A stretch of DNA of 64,000 nucleotides from Reclinomonas americana ATCC 50394 (GCA_048213135.1 PS015009.1:1922001-1986000), one strand, 5' to 3'. Shown: positions 35,396 through 44,760, counted from the first letter of the stretch. Translations and numbers: made by a program. The notes: generated by a model not told the origin, from the sequence alone.

Positions 35396-36883
35396 ATGCA
35401 GTACCCTAACAGCCTTCCCCTGCACCTGCAGGCAGAAGTAAAGTCCAGCCAGCGGCATGAAGATGATGCCTCCGCATTTACAGTAACCACTTTAAACGAC
35501 AGGGAAGAAATGATCTGGGAGCAGGAACGGTTTCCTGAAGAGGCTGACTTCCTTCCCGCCGTTGACCGCGGAGGGGTGATGCCTTGCGCCACTACGGAAA
35601 TAAAAAGGCAAATGAAAATGGCGTCGCGTATGCCATCAGACGATAAACTGAAATGGCGCAGTAAATACCTCGCCGGCAGTTGCGTGGTGTACGTAGCTTT
35701 TCTTAACGGTCCCACGGTTAATTTTAAAACCAATGAAAAGGTAAGAATACAAACCCTGCTCACCGCTATCAATGGCAGCCTGAACCGTATCAATAATCTC
35801 AAGCGCAACGACGGGCAGGCATTTTCCAAAACCACCTTTACAACAGTATGTGATGGTGTGGCTTATGATACCGATGTGGACATCCCGCCGGGGTTCGATG
35901 TGATCCGTAACGTTAAACAGTTTCTCACCAAAAAGAAATATTATTCAGGAACTATTGATGCGGTGCGCACACCGGTATTCCTGCAATCCATGCAGAATTT
36001 CGTCAACGACCTGCGGGACTATTACCGTACCGACTGGGGTATTTTCCTTGTGTGCAATGCAAGCGCTAACCGTTGCTGGGCCGACGCTTCGCCCATGGGC
36101 ATGGCCTATATCAGCGAAAAGGAAAAATACCTGTCCGATATGATACTGCATGAAATACTGCACCTCTTCGGTACCAGTGATGAATACCCACCATCCAAGG
36201 ATTGCGATACCAGTCCGTACGGCTGGTACGACACCGGTAATTATAATTGCGCCACACCAGAAGGTAACCTCAACTGTATGATGGGAAATTATACCGAAGC
36301 AAAATTTACCGGTAAGGATAAAATATGTAAAGCAACAGCCGAGCAGTTATCGCTTGTCGATTTTAACGGCACTACATTTAAACCCCAGCGCGATAAAATA
36401 GTGCATGTATATAATCTTAAGGATAATGTGATGAGAAGCAATAGTGGCAGCTGGCTTTCCGGTGACGTTATACGACAGGGAGGTTATGCCGAAGTTTCCA
36501 TAACCGGCTCTACCAAAATGCATCCCTGGTACAATCCGCATGGACCTGAAGGCGACCTGAATACAATCGTAGGTAACGATCACCTGTTGCCTGGCAAGCC
36601 CTTCAGTTGTGCTGTGGGTCGCTGGCGCAGTCTCAACGGGACAAAGTTTTCCGACTGGTTCCACATAGGAGCGGGTGGTAAATTCCAGGCGCCCTTTACC
36701 GGTTTTTTTACGGTAGCGGTCAATGATAAACTGGACAGCTATGGTGATAATTCAGGATACCTGGATGTAACGCTGAAGTCCTTGCTCAAAGACAATTACG
36801 GCGCTCCTTTTGTATACGCAGGTACACGCTCCGTGGAGGATGGGTTGAAGCCGCAGTCGTTTACATTGGAGAGTAATGATTAG
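35396..36883 (+). CDS. Putative zinc metalloprotease with LecA-like C-terminal domain
   Basis: This 495-residue protein has no signal peptide. Its central part carries HEILHLFGTSDEY with His 252, Glu 253 and His 256 as zinc and catalytic residues, Gly 259, and Asp 262 in the position of the third ligand in HExxHxxGxxD enzymes. A Cys-rich stretch follows (CDTSPYGW, NYNCATPEGNLNCMMGN) with a Met-turn-like MMG. Residues about 350-475 (GDVIRQGGYAEV, GPEGD, WFHIGAGGKF, FFTVAVNDKLDSYGDNSG) resemble the PA-IL/LecA calcium-dependent galactose-binding fold. The family is not recognised as a whole. With no export signal it would act in the cytosol or leave by an unknown route. Confidence 0.65.
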   Translation: MQYPNSLPLHLQAEVKSSQRHEDDASAFTVTTLNDREEMIWEQERFPEEADFLPAVDRGGVMPCATTEIKRQMKMASRMPSDDKLKWRSKYLAGSCVVYVAFLNGPTVNFKTNEKVRIQTLLTAINGSLNRINNLKRNDGQAFSKTTFTTVCDGVAYDTDVDIPPGFDVIRNVKQFLTKKKYYSGTIDAVRTPVFLQSMQNFVNDLRDYYRTDWGIFLVCNASANRCWADASPMGMAYISEKEKYLSDMILHEILHLFGTSDEYPPSKDCDTSPYGWYDTGNYNCATPEGNLNCMMGNYTEAKFTGKDKICKATAEQLSLVDFNGTTFKPQRDKIVHVYNLKDNVMRSNSGSWLSGDVIRQGGYAEVSITGSTKMHPWYNPHGPEGDLNTIVGNDHLLPGKPFSCAVGRWRSLNGTKFSDWFHIGAGGKFQAPFTGFFTVAVNDKLDSYGDNSGYLDVTLKSLLKDNYGAPFVYAGTRSVEDGLKPQSFTLESND

Positions 36884-36977
36884 GAGGGTAGTATTAAGTA
36901 GTGAGTAGTTAGTATTGAGTATAAATGCCCACCGGCGTTGGTTAAGTATCTTCTATGGATTGTTATCCCGAAGTATA

Positions 36978-37012
36978 GCCTGTGCCGATGAGGAACGATA
37001 TCCGGAAGAGAT
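36978..37012 (+). repeat. Dispersed intergenic repeat, copy 2
   Basis: This 35-base stretch matches the minus strand of 11858-11892 at 32 of 35 positions. It lies in the 229-base gap between the metalloprotease and glycosylase genes, which otherwise holds TAGTGAGTAGTTAG-type simple sequence (36891-36920) and no credible gene. Confidence 0.7.
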
Positions 37013-37112
37013 ACCTCACCGGCGCCGATATTTCGCTTCTGCGGGTACTCTTGCTGAACAATGCTGCCGGGTTATATCCGGGAGTGCAAACTTCCATGGT
37101 ATTTGTAACAAC

Positions 37113-37718
37113 TCATTTCTTCCTCCTGCTCAGGTAATGATGCCACAAAAAGTAACTCGCCAGCGACCGCAGCGGTTTCCATTCTTCCGATAAGGATAAA
37201 ATAGCTTCTCTTGTTTGTGCCGTCGTCAGCAATTTGATGGTATTCACCACCGCAATATCACCAATGGGAAAAATGTCTTTCGCCTGCAGGCAGAACATCA
37301 GGTAGATGTCGGTAGTCCAGTGGCCGATGCCTTTAATGGAAGTCAGTTGTGCTCTTATACTCTGTTCATCCAACTGGTGCAGGTTCTCCAGGTCAATGTG
37401 TTTATTCAGTATGGCCTCCGACAAAGCCCTGAGGTATTTCGCTTTCTGGCGGCTTACCTGGCTGGAACGCATTTCTTCGTCGGTCAGTTGTATCATACAG
37501 GCAGGGGTAAACTCTTTTATATAACCATTCAGTTTGCGAAAGTGGGCATCGGCAGAAGCCAGGCTCACCTGCTGTTCCAGTATGATTTTGCACAGCGAAA
37601 CAAAGCCTGATTCCCGCTGCCAGTTGGGAGGAGCACCGTATTGTCCGTAAATGCCTGCAAAGAGCGGGTGTTTGCGGGTGAGCAATTGAATGTCTTCCTC
37701 GTTGACGACAGGCTTCAT
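37113..37718 (-). CDS. AlkA-type DNA-3-methyladenine glycosylase
   Basis: This 201-residue protein matches the HhH-GPD superfamily: IILEQQVSLASADAHFRKL (about 45-63), the helix-hairpin-helix LTSIKGIGHWTTDIYLMFCL (126-144), and FPIGDIAV with catalytic Asp 154. It removes alkylated bases (3-methyladenine type) in base-excision repair. It lacks the N-terminal domain of E. coli AlkA, as shorter bacterial members do. It is monocistronic and divergent from the TetR gene at 37942. Confidence 0.9.
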   Translation of the reverse strand: MKPVVNEEDIQLLTRKHPLFAGIYGQYGAPPNWQRESGFVSLCKIILEQQVSLASADAHFRKLNGYIKEFTPACMIQLTDEEMRSSQVSRQKAKYLRALSEAILNKHIDLENLHQLDEQSIRAQLTSIKGIGHWTTDIYLMFCLQAKDIFPIGDIAVVNTIKLLTTAQTREAILSLSEEWKPLRSLASYFLWHHYLSRRKK

Positions 37719-37880
37719 CAGGATAAAAGTAAAACAAAAAGCCCTGAATGACCTTTCTTCCCTGTTGTTGACTGTCTCTGCTGGTAAAAATAATTATAGC
37801 TGCAACCGCGTAATTTTCAATATCTTAAATGAATTAATACCGGCTCTGGAAAAAATACATTGAAAAAAATCGATGAATTA

Positions 37881-37926
37881 TTTGGACGGAAAGAAGAAAC
37901 GTTATTAATTTTGCTAACGGTGTTAG
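37881..37926 (+). promoter_or_regulatory. Promoter and palindromic operator of the first TetR gene
   Basis: TTTG (37881-37884), a 21-base spacer and TAATTTTG (37906-37913) form a full Bacteroidota promoter. Directly after the -7 box lies CTAAC-GGT-GTTAG (37914-37926), a palindrome covering the expected start of transcription. A near copy stands before the pump genes at 38561-38573, so this is the likely TetR binding site for self-repression. Confidence 0.72.
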
Positions 37927-37941
37927 AAAAAATTGCAACCT

Positions 37942-38544
37942 ATGGGTGTAACAGAAAGAAGGCTCAGGCAAAAAGCAGAAGTGCGGTGCAGCATCCTCGA
38001 TACAGCCTGGAATATCGTGAAAGAGGAAGGATGGCAATCGCTGTCTGTGAGGAAAGTGGCCGACGCCATTGAATACAGTGTTCCGGTGATCTATGATCAC
38101 TTTGAAAATAAAGAAGCCATACTGCTGGAATTTGGAAAGCAGGGTTTTAACCTGCTGGTGAAAAAACTGCAACTGGCTAAGCAGAAGTCTGACGACCCCG
38201 GTGAACAACTCAGTCTCATTGCCGATGCTTACTGGAACTTCGCTTTCAGGAACAAGGAGTACTACCAGCTGATGTTCGGTTTGGGTATTGCCTGCTGCGA
38301 AACGGAAAAATGTCTTCCTGAGAAAGCGATCTTCCGTAACCTGGTGATGGAACCCATAGAAGCTATCCTTGCAAAGAATAAGGACAAAGGATTAAATGCC
38401 TGCTTAAAGTACCACACTTTCTGGTCTGTTATGCACGGACTCATCTCGATCAAGATGATGGCCAACTCCGACATCAATGATGAGCTGAACAAAATGGTAC
38501 TCGACGACGCCATCGCCGGCTTCATCCGCAATTTATACGGGTAA
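37942..38544 (+). CDS. TetR/AcrR-family repressor of the first RND pump
   Basis: The ATG at 37942 is preferred over an in-frame TTG 9 bases upstream and gives 200 residues. The N-terminal helix-turn-helix (ILDTAWNIVKEEGWQSLSVRKVADAIEYSVPVIYDHF) is followed by a helical ligand domain with a TetR_C (WHG-like) pattern. It is encoded 139 bases ahead of a membrane-fusion-protein/RND/outer-membrane-factor set in the same direction, the usual arrangement for a local efflux repressor. Matching palindromes flank the gene on both sides. The inducer is unknown. Confidence 0.92.
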   Translation: MGVTERRLRQKAEVRCSILDTAWNIVKEEGWQSLSVRKVADAIEYSVPVIYDHFENKEAILLEFGKQGFNLLVKKLQLAKQKSDDPGEQLSLIADAYWNFAFRNKEYYQLMFGLGIACCETEKCLPEKAIFRNLVMEPIEAILAKNKDKGLNACLKYHTFWSVMHGLISIKMMANSDINDELNKMVLDDAIAGFIRNLYG

Positions 38545-38560
38545 TTTTTTTCACCCGTAA

Positions 38561-38573
38561 TTAACAGTGTTAG
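38561..38573 (+). promoter_or_regulatory. Putative TetR operator before the RND operon
   Basis: TTAAC-AGT-GTTAG differs from the palindrome at 37914-37926 by two bases, and the following bases (AAAAAAT) are also shared. It lies 111 bases before the membrane fusion protein gene. A weak -7-like TAATTTTT is at 38542-38549. Confidence 0.65.
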
Positions 38574-38683
38574 AAAAAATAATAACGTTAAGTTAATATA
38601 GCCATGAAAATTTTCCTGCCGTTCAAACGGCTACCACAGGACCTCATCATCAATCATAGGCTTCGGCCATAAATTACCAGACT

Positions 38684-39889
38684 ATGCAACAGAAGAACAG
38701 GAGTATCAACCAGACGAACAGCCGCTCCGGGCTGACCAAGACTTTATCATTTGTATTCACCGCCATCGCCACCGCCGTTGTGTTGTACGCCTGCAGTTCA
38801 TCCGCAGGTAACCCGCCCGGTGCGCCACCACCTGCCGCCCTGCCCGTGATCGACCTGCAGGCATTGCCGGCTACCACTTACCAGGAATTTTCCGCCTCGC
38901 TCGAAGGCAGTAAGGATATAGAGATCCGCCCGCAGGCTGAAGGCTACCTGGAAAAGATCCATGTGGATGAAGGTGCTTATGTACACAAGGGACAATTGCT
39001 TTTCACCATCAACGACAGACCTTACCGCGAACAGCTCAACAATGCCCGTGCCACACTGGCCGCGGCACAGGCCAACCTGGCCACCGCTGAGATCAACGTT
39101 TCCAAACTGTCGCCACTGGTGCAGGGAAATGTAGTGTCGGATGTGCAGCTGAAAACCGCCAAAGCAGCGTACGCGGCAGCTTCCGCTAATGTGGAACAGG
39201 CCCGCGCCATGGTAGGTGATGCTACCATCAGGCTGGGTTATACGCAGATCAAAGCACCGGCGGAAGGTTACCTGGGACGTATACCTTACAAAACAGGAAG
39301 CCTTGTAGGACTTGCCACACCCGAACCTTTAACGGTGCTGTCGGAAGTAAAAGAAGTGCATGTTTATTTTTCTTTCAGTGAAAAAGACTTCCTGCAATTC
39401 AAAGACAGGTTTAGCGGCAAAACGATCGAGGAAAAAGTAAAACAATTACCGCCTGTAGAACTGCAGCTTGCCGACAACAGCATATACCCCCAAAAAGGAA
39501 AAGTGGAAACAGTGTCAGGCCAGTTCAACAACAGTATGGGCGCCATCAGCCTGCGGGCAACTTTCCCCAATGCGCAGGGATTATTGCGCTCCGGCAATAC
39601 CGGCAGGATAAGGATACCCCGCCAGGTGGAATCTGCCATCATCATACCACAGGAAGCCACATTCGAATTGCAGGATAAGATATTCGTTTTTGTTGTGGCC
39701 GACAGCAACAAGGTGATCAGCACACCCATATCGGTGAGCGGTACCAGCGGTAACTATTACCTGGTAGAGAAAGGTATTCAACCCGGGGCCAGGATCGTAT
39801 TCGCAGGACTCGATCGCTTGAAAGACGGCGCTGTTATACAACCGCAACGCATGTCGATGGACAGTGTCCTGAAAGCAAAACCATTGTAA
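38684..39889 (+). CDS. RND efflux membrane fusion protein (AcrA/MexA type)
   Basis: This 401-residue lipoprotein has a lipobox (VVLYACS) after an N-terminal membrane segment. The barrel-sandwich and helical hairpin domains show in IEIRPQAEGYLEKIHVDEGAYVHKGQLLFTI and the long Ala-rich coiled region (ARATLAAAQANLATAEINVSKL). IKAPAEGYLGRIPYKTGSLVG completes the lipoyl-like half. It links the inner-membrane pump to the outer-membrane channel. It is the first gene of the MFP-RND-OMF set. Confidence 0.93.
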   Translation: MQQKNRSINQTNSRSGLTKTLSFVFTAIATAVVLYACSSSAGNPPGAPPPAALPVIDLQALPATTYQEFSASLEGSKDIEIRPQAEGYLEKIHVDEGAYVHKGQLLFTINDRPYREQLNNARATLAAAQANLATAEINVSKLSPLVQGNVVSDVQLKTAKAAYAAASANVEQARAMVGDATIRLGYTQIKAPAEGYLGRIPYKTGSLVGLATPEPLTVLSEVKEVHVYFSFSEKDFLQFKDRFSGKTIEEKVKQLPPVELQLADNSIYPQKGKVETVSGQFNNSMGAISLRATFPNAQGLLRSGNTGRIRIPRQVESAIIIPQEATFELQDKIFVFVVADSNKVISTPISVSGTSGNYYLVEKGIQPGARIVFAGLDRLKDGAVIQPQRMSMDSVLKAKPL

Positions 39890-39927
39890 ACTCATTATAA
39901 AAAGCTACAAGTCCTGACGTTCAAGGA

Positions 39928-39953
39928 GGACCGGTAATGTCTATTGCCGGTCC
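39928..39953 (+). other. Intercistronic hairpin between MFP and RND genes
   Basis: GGACCGGTAAT (39928-39938) pairs with ATTGCCGGTCC (39943-39953) around GTCT; one pair is a G-T wobble. No T run follows, so it is probably an RNA stability or processing element rather than a terminator. Confidence 0.5.
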
Positions 39954-40041
39954 ATTCCTTCAACACTTGTATTTCCCTTTCACTGCAACACACCTGTTTT
40001 TTCCGGCTGTACCGGAACAGGGAATGCTATAAACTAATACT

Positions 40042-43000
40042 ATGCTAAAAAAGTTCATTGAACGGCCGGTATTGTCTACCGTCGTTTCTATCATCCTTAC
40101 TTTACTGGGGCTATTATCCCTGTTCTCGTTGCCCATTACATTGTTCCCTGATATTGCGCCGCCAACGGTGCAGGTAACAGCTACTTACCCGGGCGCCAAT
40201 GCCGAAGTAATGGCCCGTGCCGTAGCTACGCCCATAGAGGAAGCCATCAACGGCGTGGAGAACATGACCTACATGACGTCCACATCCAGCAACGATGGTA
40301 CCATGACCATCAACGTCTATTTCAAAGTAGGTACCAATCCTGATCTCGCGGCGGTGAATGTGCAGAGTCGTGTATCCAAGGCCGTTAGCCAGGTACCGCA
40401 GGAAGTGGTGCAGGCCGGCATTACCACCCAGAAGCAACAGAACAGTATGATTATGGTGCCGCTCATTTACAGTACCGACAGCGCATACGATGAAACCTTC
40501 CTGCAGAACTATGCCAAGATCAACATCATTCCTGAACTGCAACGGGTACCCGGCGTAGGACAGGCCATGGTGTTCGGCGCCAAGGATTATTCCATGCGCA
40601 TCTGGCTGAAACCCGACCGGCTGACAGCCAGCGGGCTTTCCGTTCAGGATGTTTTGTCTGCGATAAAAGAACAAAACCTCGAAACCGCACCCGGCCGTTT
40701 CGGGCAAAACAGTACCGCATCTTTTGAATACATCATCAAGTATAAAGGCAAATTGTCCGAGAATGCGGATTATGAAGATATCGTGTTGAAAGCATCACCC
40801 GATGGCTCGGTGGTTAAGCTGAAAGATGTGGCCCGTATCGAATTTGGTTCTTTTGCTTACAGTGCCAACACCTTCATTGCCGGTAAGCCTGGTATTGGTA
40901 TCGCCATCTTCCAAACGGCTGGTTCCAATGCCAACGATATCCTTACCGAAGGTGAGAAAGTAATGAAGAAAGCCGCGGCGTCGTTCCCTAAAGGCATCCA
41001 GTACTTCAACATGTACAGCGCCAAGGAATTTTTGGATGAGTCCATCGCCCAGGTAGAAGAAACGCTGATCATCGCGTTCATACTGGTATTCGTGGTGGTG
41101 TTCATCTTCCTGCAGGACCTGCGCTCCACGCTTATCCCGGCCATTGCTGTACCCGTGGCCATTATCGGTACCTTCTTCTTTATGCAGCTGTTTGGCTTTA
41201 CCATTAACCTGCTTACTTTATTCGCCCTGGTACTGGCCATCGGTATTGTGGTGGATGATGCCATTGTGGTGGTAGAGGCGGTGCACTCGAAGATGGAACA
41301 AACAAAATTATCGGCCCGGCAGGCTACCGTACAATCAATGAGTGAAATATCGGGCGCTATCATTTCTATTACACTGGTAATGGCCGCGGTATTTGTACCC
41401 GTTGGTTTTATGCAGGGCCCGGCAGGGGTATTCTATAAACAGTTCGCTTTTACACTGGCTATTGCCATCCTTATATCTGCATTGAACGCATTAACGCTTA
41501 GTCCGGCGCTTTGTGCTTTGTTCCTTAAAAATCCGCATGGTGAAGGAGAGGGGCACGGAAAGAAAAAAAGTTTCTCCGCCCGTTTCTTCTCTGCTTTCAA
41601 CGCAGGATTTTCCGCCACTACGGCAAGGTATAAAAAGAGCATCAGCTTTTTGATCGCCAGGAAATGGATCGCCATCGCAGGACTTGTCATCGTATCGCTG
41701 GCTACATTCTGGATGATGCGCAAAGCACCAACAGGCTTTATCCCTACCGAAGACCAGGGCTTTATTGTATACTCTGTTAACCTTCCTCCTGGTGCTTCGC
41801 TCGACAGAACACAGCATGTGATGAATAAGATCGACAGCATCCTTAATGGTGTGGAAGCCGTGGAAAGACGCGGTGCCGTAATCGGTCTCAATATTGTGGC
41901 CAATGCCAACAGTTCCAATTATGCCGTGGGCTTCATCCGCATGAAACCGCATGGTAAACGTGGGGCCGTCAATAACATCAATGGCGTGATGGGTATACTG
42001 AACGAAAAACTCAGCGCCATCAAGGAAGCCAGCATTTTCCTTTTCATTTATCCTACCGTGCAGGGCTTTGGTAATACGAGTGGTTTTGAATTCATCCTGC
42101 AGGATCGTACGGGTGGCCCGCTCGATAAACTCGGCGCTACGGCATATGGCTTCATTGGCCAGCTGATGCAAAGAAAAGAGATCGCTTACGCCTTCACCAC
42201 GTTCAACACCGGCAACCCGCAGTACATGCTCAACATCAATAAAGAAAAAGCAAAACAACTGGGTGTTTCCGTAACAGAGTTGCTGCAAACGGTGCAGGTG
42301 TATTATGGCAGCAGCATGGTGTCGGACTTTAACCGCTTTGGTAAGTTCTATCGTGTGATCGCCCAGGCAGATGTGGGTTACCGCTCAGATCCGTCAACAC
42401 TCAATAATGTGTATGTGAAAAATAATAAAGGAGAGATGGTGCCTGCCAGTACCATGGTGTCGCTGGAAAGGGTGTACGGTCCGGAGACAGTAACGCGTAA
42501 CAACCTTTTCAACGCGGTAACGATCAACGGTATGCCCAAACCCGGCTACAGTTCCGGCGACGCGTTGAAAGCGATACAGGAAGTGGCACAGGATTACCTG
42601 CCAAGAGGTTTCTCTTATGAATGGTCGGGTATGACAAGGGAAGAAGCAGGCTCCGGTTCGCAAACCAGTCTCATCTTTTTGCTGAGCGTGATCTTTGTTT
42701 ACTTCCTGCTGGCGGCGCAATATGAAAGTTATGTATTGCCATTCGCCATCATCCTTACCGTGCCAACTGGTATACTGGGTGTGTTCCTCTTTATCGGTAT
42801 GGCTGGTATTGAGAACAACATCTATGTGCAGGTAGGTCTTATCATGCTCATTGGTTTGCTGGCGAAGAACGCGATCCTGATCGTAGAGTATGCCGTGCAA
42901 AGAAGGAAGGCAGGTATGTCACTCATCGCCTCGGCGCTGGAAGCCTCACAACTGCGCTTACGACCAATTCTTATGACATCCTTCGCATTCATCGTAGGGT

Positions 43001-43194
43001 TGCTGCCGCTTACCTGGGCCAGTGGCGGATCTGCGCTGGGCAATCGCTCCATAGGTACCGGTGCGTTAGGAGGTATGCTTACGGGTGTACTGCTGGGCAT
43101 ATTCATCATTCCCGTACTGTTCGTCATTTTCCAGCGACTGCAGGAAAAAATCAGCAGGAAAGGAAAGATCAGGGAAATAGCCTTATCGGAATAA
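40042..43194 (+). CDS. RND multidrug efflux transporter (HAE1, AcrB type)
   Basis: This 1050-residue protein has the full AcrB architecture: TM1 (VLSTVVSIILTLLGLLSLFSLPI), two large periplasmic loops, and the TM4 proton-relay pair in GIVVDDAIVVVEAVHSKME, with the usual twelve membrane helices. VPTGILGVFLF and LLAKNAILIVEYAVQRRKAG mark the second half. It exports drugs, bile-like acids or other amphiphiles using proton energy. It stands between its fusion protein and outer-membrane factor genes. The substrate is unknown. Confidence 0.96.
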   Translation: MLKKFIERPVLSTVVSIILTLLGLLSLFSLPITLFPDIAPPTVQVTATYPGANAEVMARAVATPIEEAINGVENMTYMTSTSSNDGTMTINVYFKVGTNPDLAAVNVQSRVSKAVSQVPQEVVQAGITTQKQQNSMIMVPLIYSTDSAYDETFLQNYAKINIIPELQRVPGVGQAMVFGAKDYSMRIWLKPDRLTASGLSVQDVLSAIKEQNLETAPGRFGQNSTASFEYIIKYKGKLSENADYEDIVLKASPDGSVVKLKDVARIEFGSFAYSANTFIAGKPGIGIAIFQTAGSNANDILTEGEKVMKKAAASFPKGIQYFNMYSAKEFLDESIAQVEETLIIAFILVFVVVFIFLQDLRSTLIPAIAVPVAIIGTFFFMQLFGFTINLLTLFALVLAIGIVVDDAIVVVEAVHSKMEQTKLSARQATVQSMSEISGAIISITLVMAAVFVPVGFMQGPAGVFYKQFAFTLAIAILISALNALTLSPALCALFLKNPHGEGEGHGKKKSFSARFFSAFNAGFSATTARYKKSISFLIARKWIAIAGLVIVSLATFWMMRKAPTGFIPTEDQGFIVYSVNLPPGASLDRTQHVMNKIDSILNGVEAVERRGAVIGLNIVANANSSNYAVGFIRMKPHGKRGAVNNINGVMGILNEKLSAIKEASIFLFIYPTVQGFGNTSGFEFILQDRTGGPLDKLGATAYGFIGQLMQRKEIAYAFTTFNTGNPQYMLNINKEKAKQLGVSVTELLQTVQVYYGSSMVSDFNRFGKFYRVIAQADVGYRSDPSTLNNVYVKNNKGEMVPASTMVSLERVYGPETVTRNNLFNAVTINGMPKPGYSSGDALKAIQEVAQDYLPRGFSYEWSGMTREEAGSGSQTSLIFLLSVIFVYFLLAAQYESYVLPFAIILTVPTGILGVFLFIGMAGIENNIYVQVGLIMLIGLLAKNAILIVEYAVQRRKAGMSLIASALEASQLRLRPILMTSFAFIVGLLPLTWASGGSALGNRSIGTGALGGMLTGVLLGIFIIPVLFVIFQRLQEKISRKGKIREIALSE

Positions 43195-43341
43195 ATTATT
43201 AAACGAATCAACTGTAAAAAATGAAAAAAATATTCTGCTCCATTTTTTTTCGTCTGCAGGAAAAGAACAATGGCAAAAAAAAGATCAAAGGCATCGCCTT
43301 CGCAGACTAGGCAGGCAATCATCAAGAACAAACAAAAAACT

Positions 43342-44760
43342 ATGCAAAAGATAATTCACAATACATCACTCTCCGTTCTTGCCCTGGCGCTGCTTTTTGT
43401 GGCCGGGTGTAAAACCGCGAAGTACCAGCGCCCTTCCCTTGCCTTGCCTGAGCAGTTCACCGCAACAGCACAGGCCGATACCAGCAGTGTGGCGGATATT
43501 GAATGGAATAAAATATTTACCGATACCACCCTGCAGGGATTAATAAAGAAAGGGATCACCTACAATCATGATCTGCTGGTGGCGGTAAAACGCATCGATA
43601 TAGCCGCGGAACAGGTAAAACAGGCCAGGGCACTGCAATTACCGGAAATAGGATTGCAAATAGCGGGGCAGTATAATCATCCTTCCAAAAACAGCCTGAA
43701 TGGTGTTAGCGCCAATAGCTTCCTGGGCAAAAGTCATATCGAAAATTATAATGCCAATATTTCGGTTTCATGGGAAGCTGATATATGGGGTAAGATAAGA
43801 GGTAAGAAGGAAGCCGCCCTGGCCGACTACCTGCGCACACAGGAAGCCGCCAAAGCTGTGCAGACCAAACTGGTGGCGCATATTGCACAGGGATTTTTTA
43901 ACCTGCTGATGCTGGACAGGCAACTGGATATTGCACGAAAAAATCTTGCCCTGCGGGATACCTTTCTTATTGCCACCCGTTTATTGAAAGACGCCGGCAT
44001 AGTAACGCAACTCGCCGTTCAGCAGGCGGAATCACAGAAGCAATCAACTGCCCTGCTGGTACCGCAACTGGAGCAAAGTATAGCCATACAGGAAAACATG
44101 CTGCAAATGCTTACGGGTCAGTTACCGGGTACTATTCAAAGAAAAGTGGTTCTGTCTGACATGCATTTTACCACTGCCCCGGTAACAGGCATGCCTGTGG
44201 CCATGGTGGCCCGCCGTCCGGATGTGCGCACAACTGAAATGGCACTCATGATCGCCAATACTGAAGTGGGCATTGCCAGGGCGAATATGTACCCGGCGCT
44301 GAATATTACGCTTGGTGGCGGATTGGAATCTTTCAAGGCCAGTAACTGGTTCAATATTCCCGGCTCGTTGTTTGGCATTGCCGCAGGCGCCATTTCCCAG
44401 CCCGTACTGCAACACCGGCAATTGAAAACACAATACGAAGTGTCTAAACTACGCAGGGAGCAGGCGGTACTACAATTCCGGCAATCGGTATGGCAGGCCA
44501 CCAGCGAAGTAGCCAATGCACTGGTGCAGGCCGAAAAACTGCAGGAACAGGAAACCATTGCTTCGCAACAGGTAGATACGCTCACCGCAGCGGTAACCAA
44601 TGCACGGCTTTTGTTTAAAAGCGACCTGGCCAATTACCTGGAAGTGATAACGGCCCAGGCCAATATCCTGCAGGCCGAACTGAACCTTGCCCTGGTACAA
44701 CGGCAACAGCTCGACGCTTTTGTTGAACTGTACAGATCATTAGGTGGCGGATGGAAATAG
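43342..44760 (+). CDS. RND outer-membrane factor lipoprotein (OprM/NodT type)
   Basis: The ATG at 43342 gives 472 residues with a lipoprotein signal (LLFVAGC), which a longer in-frame start at 43270 would displace. The body has the paired outer-membrane efflux domains: QVKQARALQLPEIGLQIAGQY, VSWEADIWGKIRGKKEAA (classic NodT motif) and VARRPDVRTTEMALMIANTEVGIARANMYP. It forms the trimeric exit duct of the pump and completes the tripartite system. It starts 147 bases after the RND gene. Confidence 0.93.
   Translation: MQKIIHNTSLSVLALALLFVAGCKTAKYQRPSLALPEQFTATAQADTSSVADIEWNKIFTDTTLQGLIKKGITYNHDLLVAVKRIDIAAEQVKQARALQLPEIGLQIAGQYNHPSKNSLNGVSANSFLGKSHIENYNANISVSWEADIWGKIRGKKEAALADYLRTQEAAKAVQTKLVAHIAQGFFNLLMLDRQLDIARKNLALRDTFLIATRLLKDAGIVTQLAVQQAESQKQSTALLVPQLEQSIAIQENMLQMLTGQLPGTIQRKVVLSDMHFTTAPVTGMPVAMVARRPDVRTTEMALMIANTEVGIARANMYPALNITLGGGLESFKASNWFNIPGSLFGIAAGAISQPVLQHRQLKTQYEVSKLRREQAVLQFRQSVWQATSEVANALVQAEKLQEQETIASQQVDTLTAAVTNARLLFKSDLANYLEVITAQANILQAELNLALVQRQQLDAFVELYRSLGGGWK

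Noticed and set aside
36899-37110. Possible small gene between the metalloprotease and glycosylase genes
   Set aside because: The open frame consists of simple sequence plus the dispersed repeat.
43221-43310. 29-codon frame upstream of the outer-membrane factor gene, starting ATGAAAAAAATATTC
   Set aside because: It overlaps the longer alternative start of that gene, has only a weak hydrophobic start and no promoter or conserved feature to support it.
43270-43341. Longer N-terminus for the outer-membrane factor
   Set aside because: The added 24 residues are basic and would displace the lipoprotein signal peptide that begins at the ATG at 43342.
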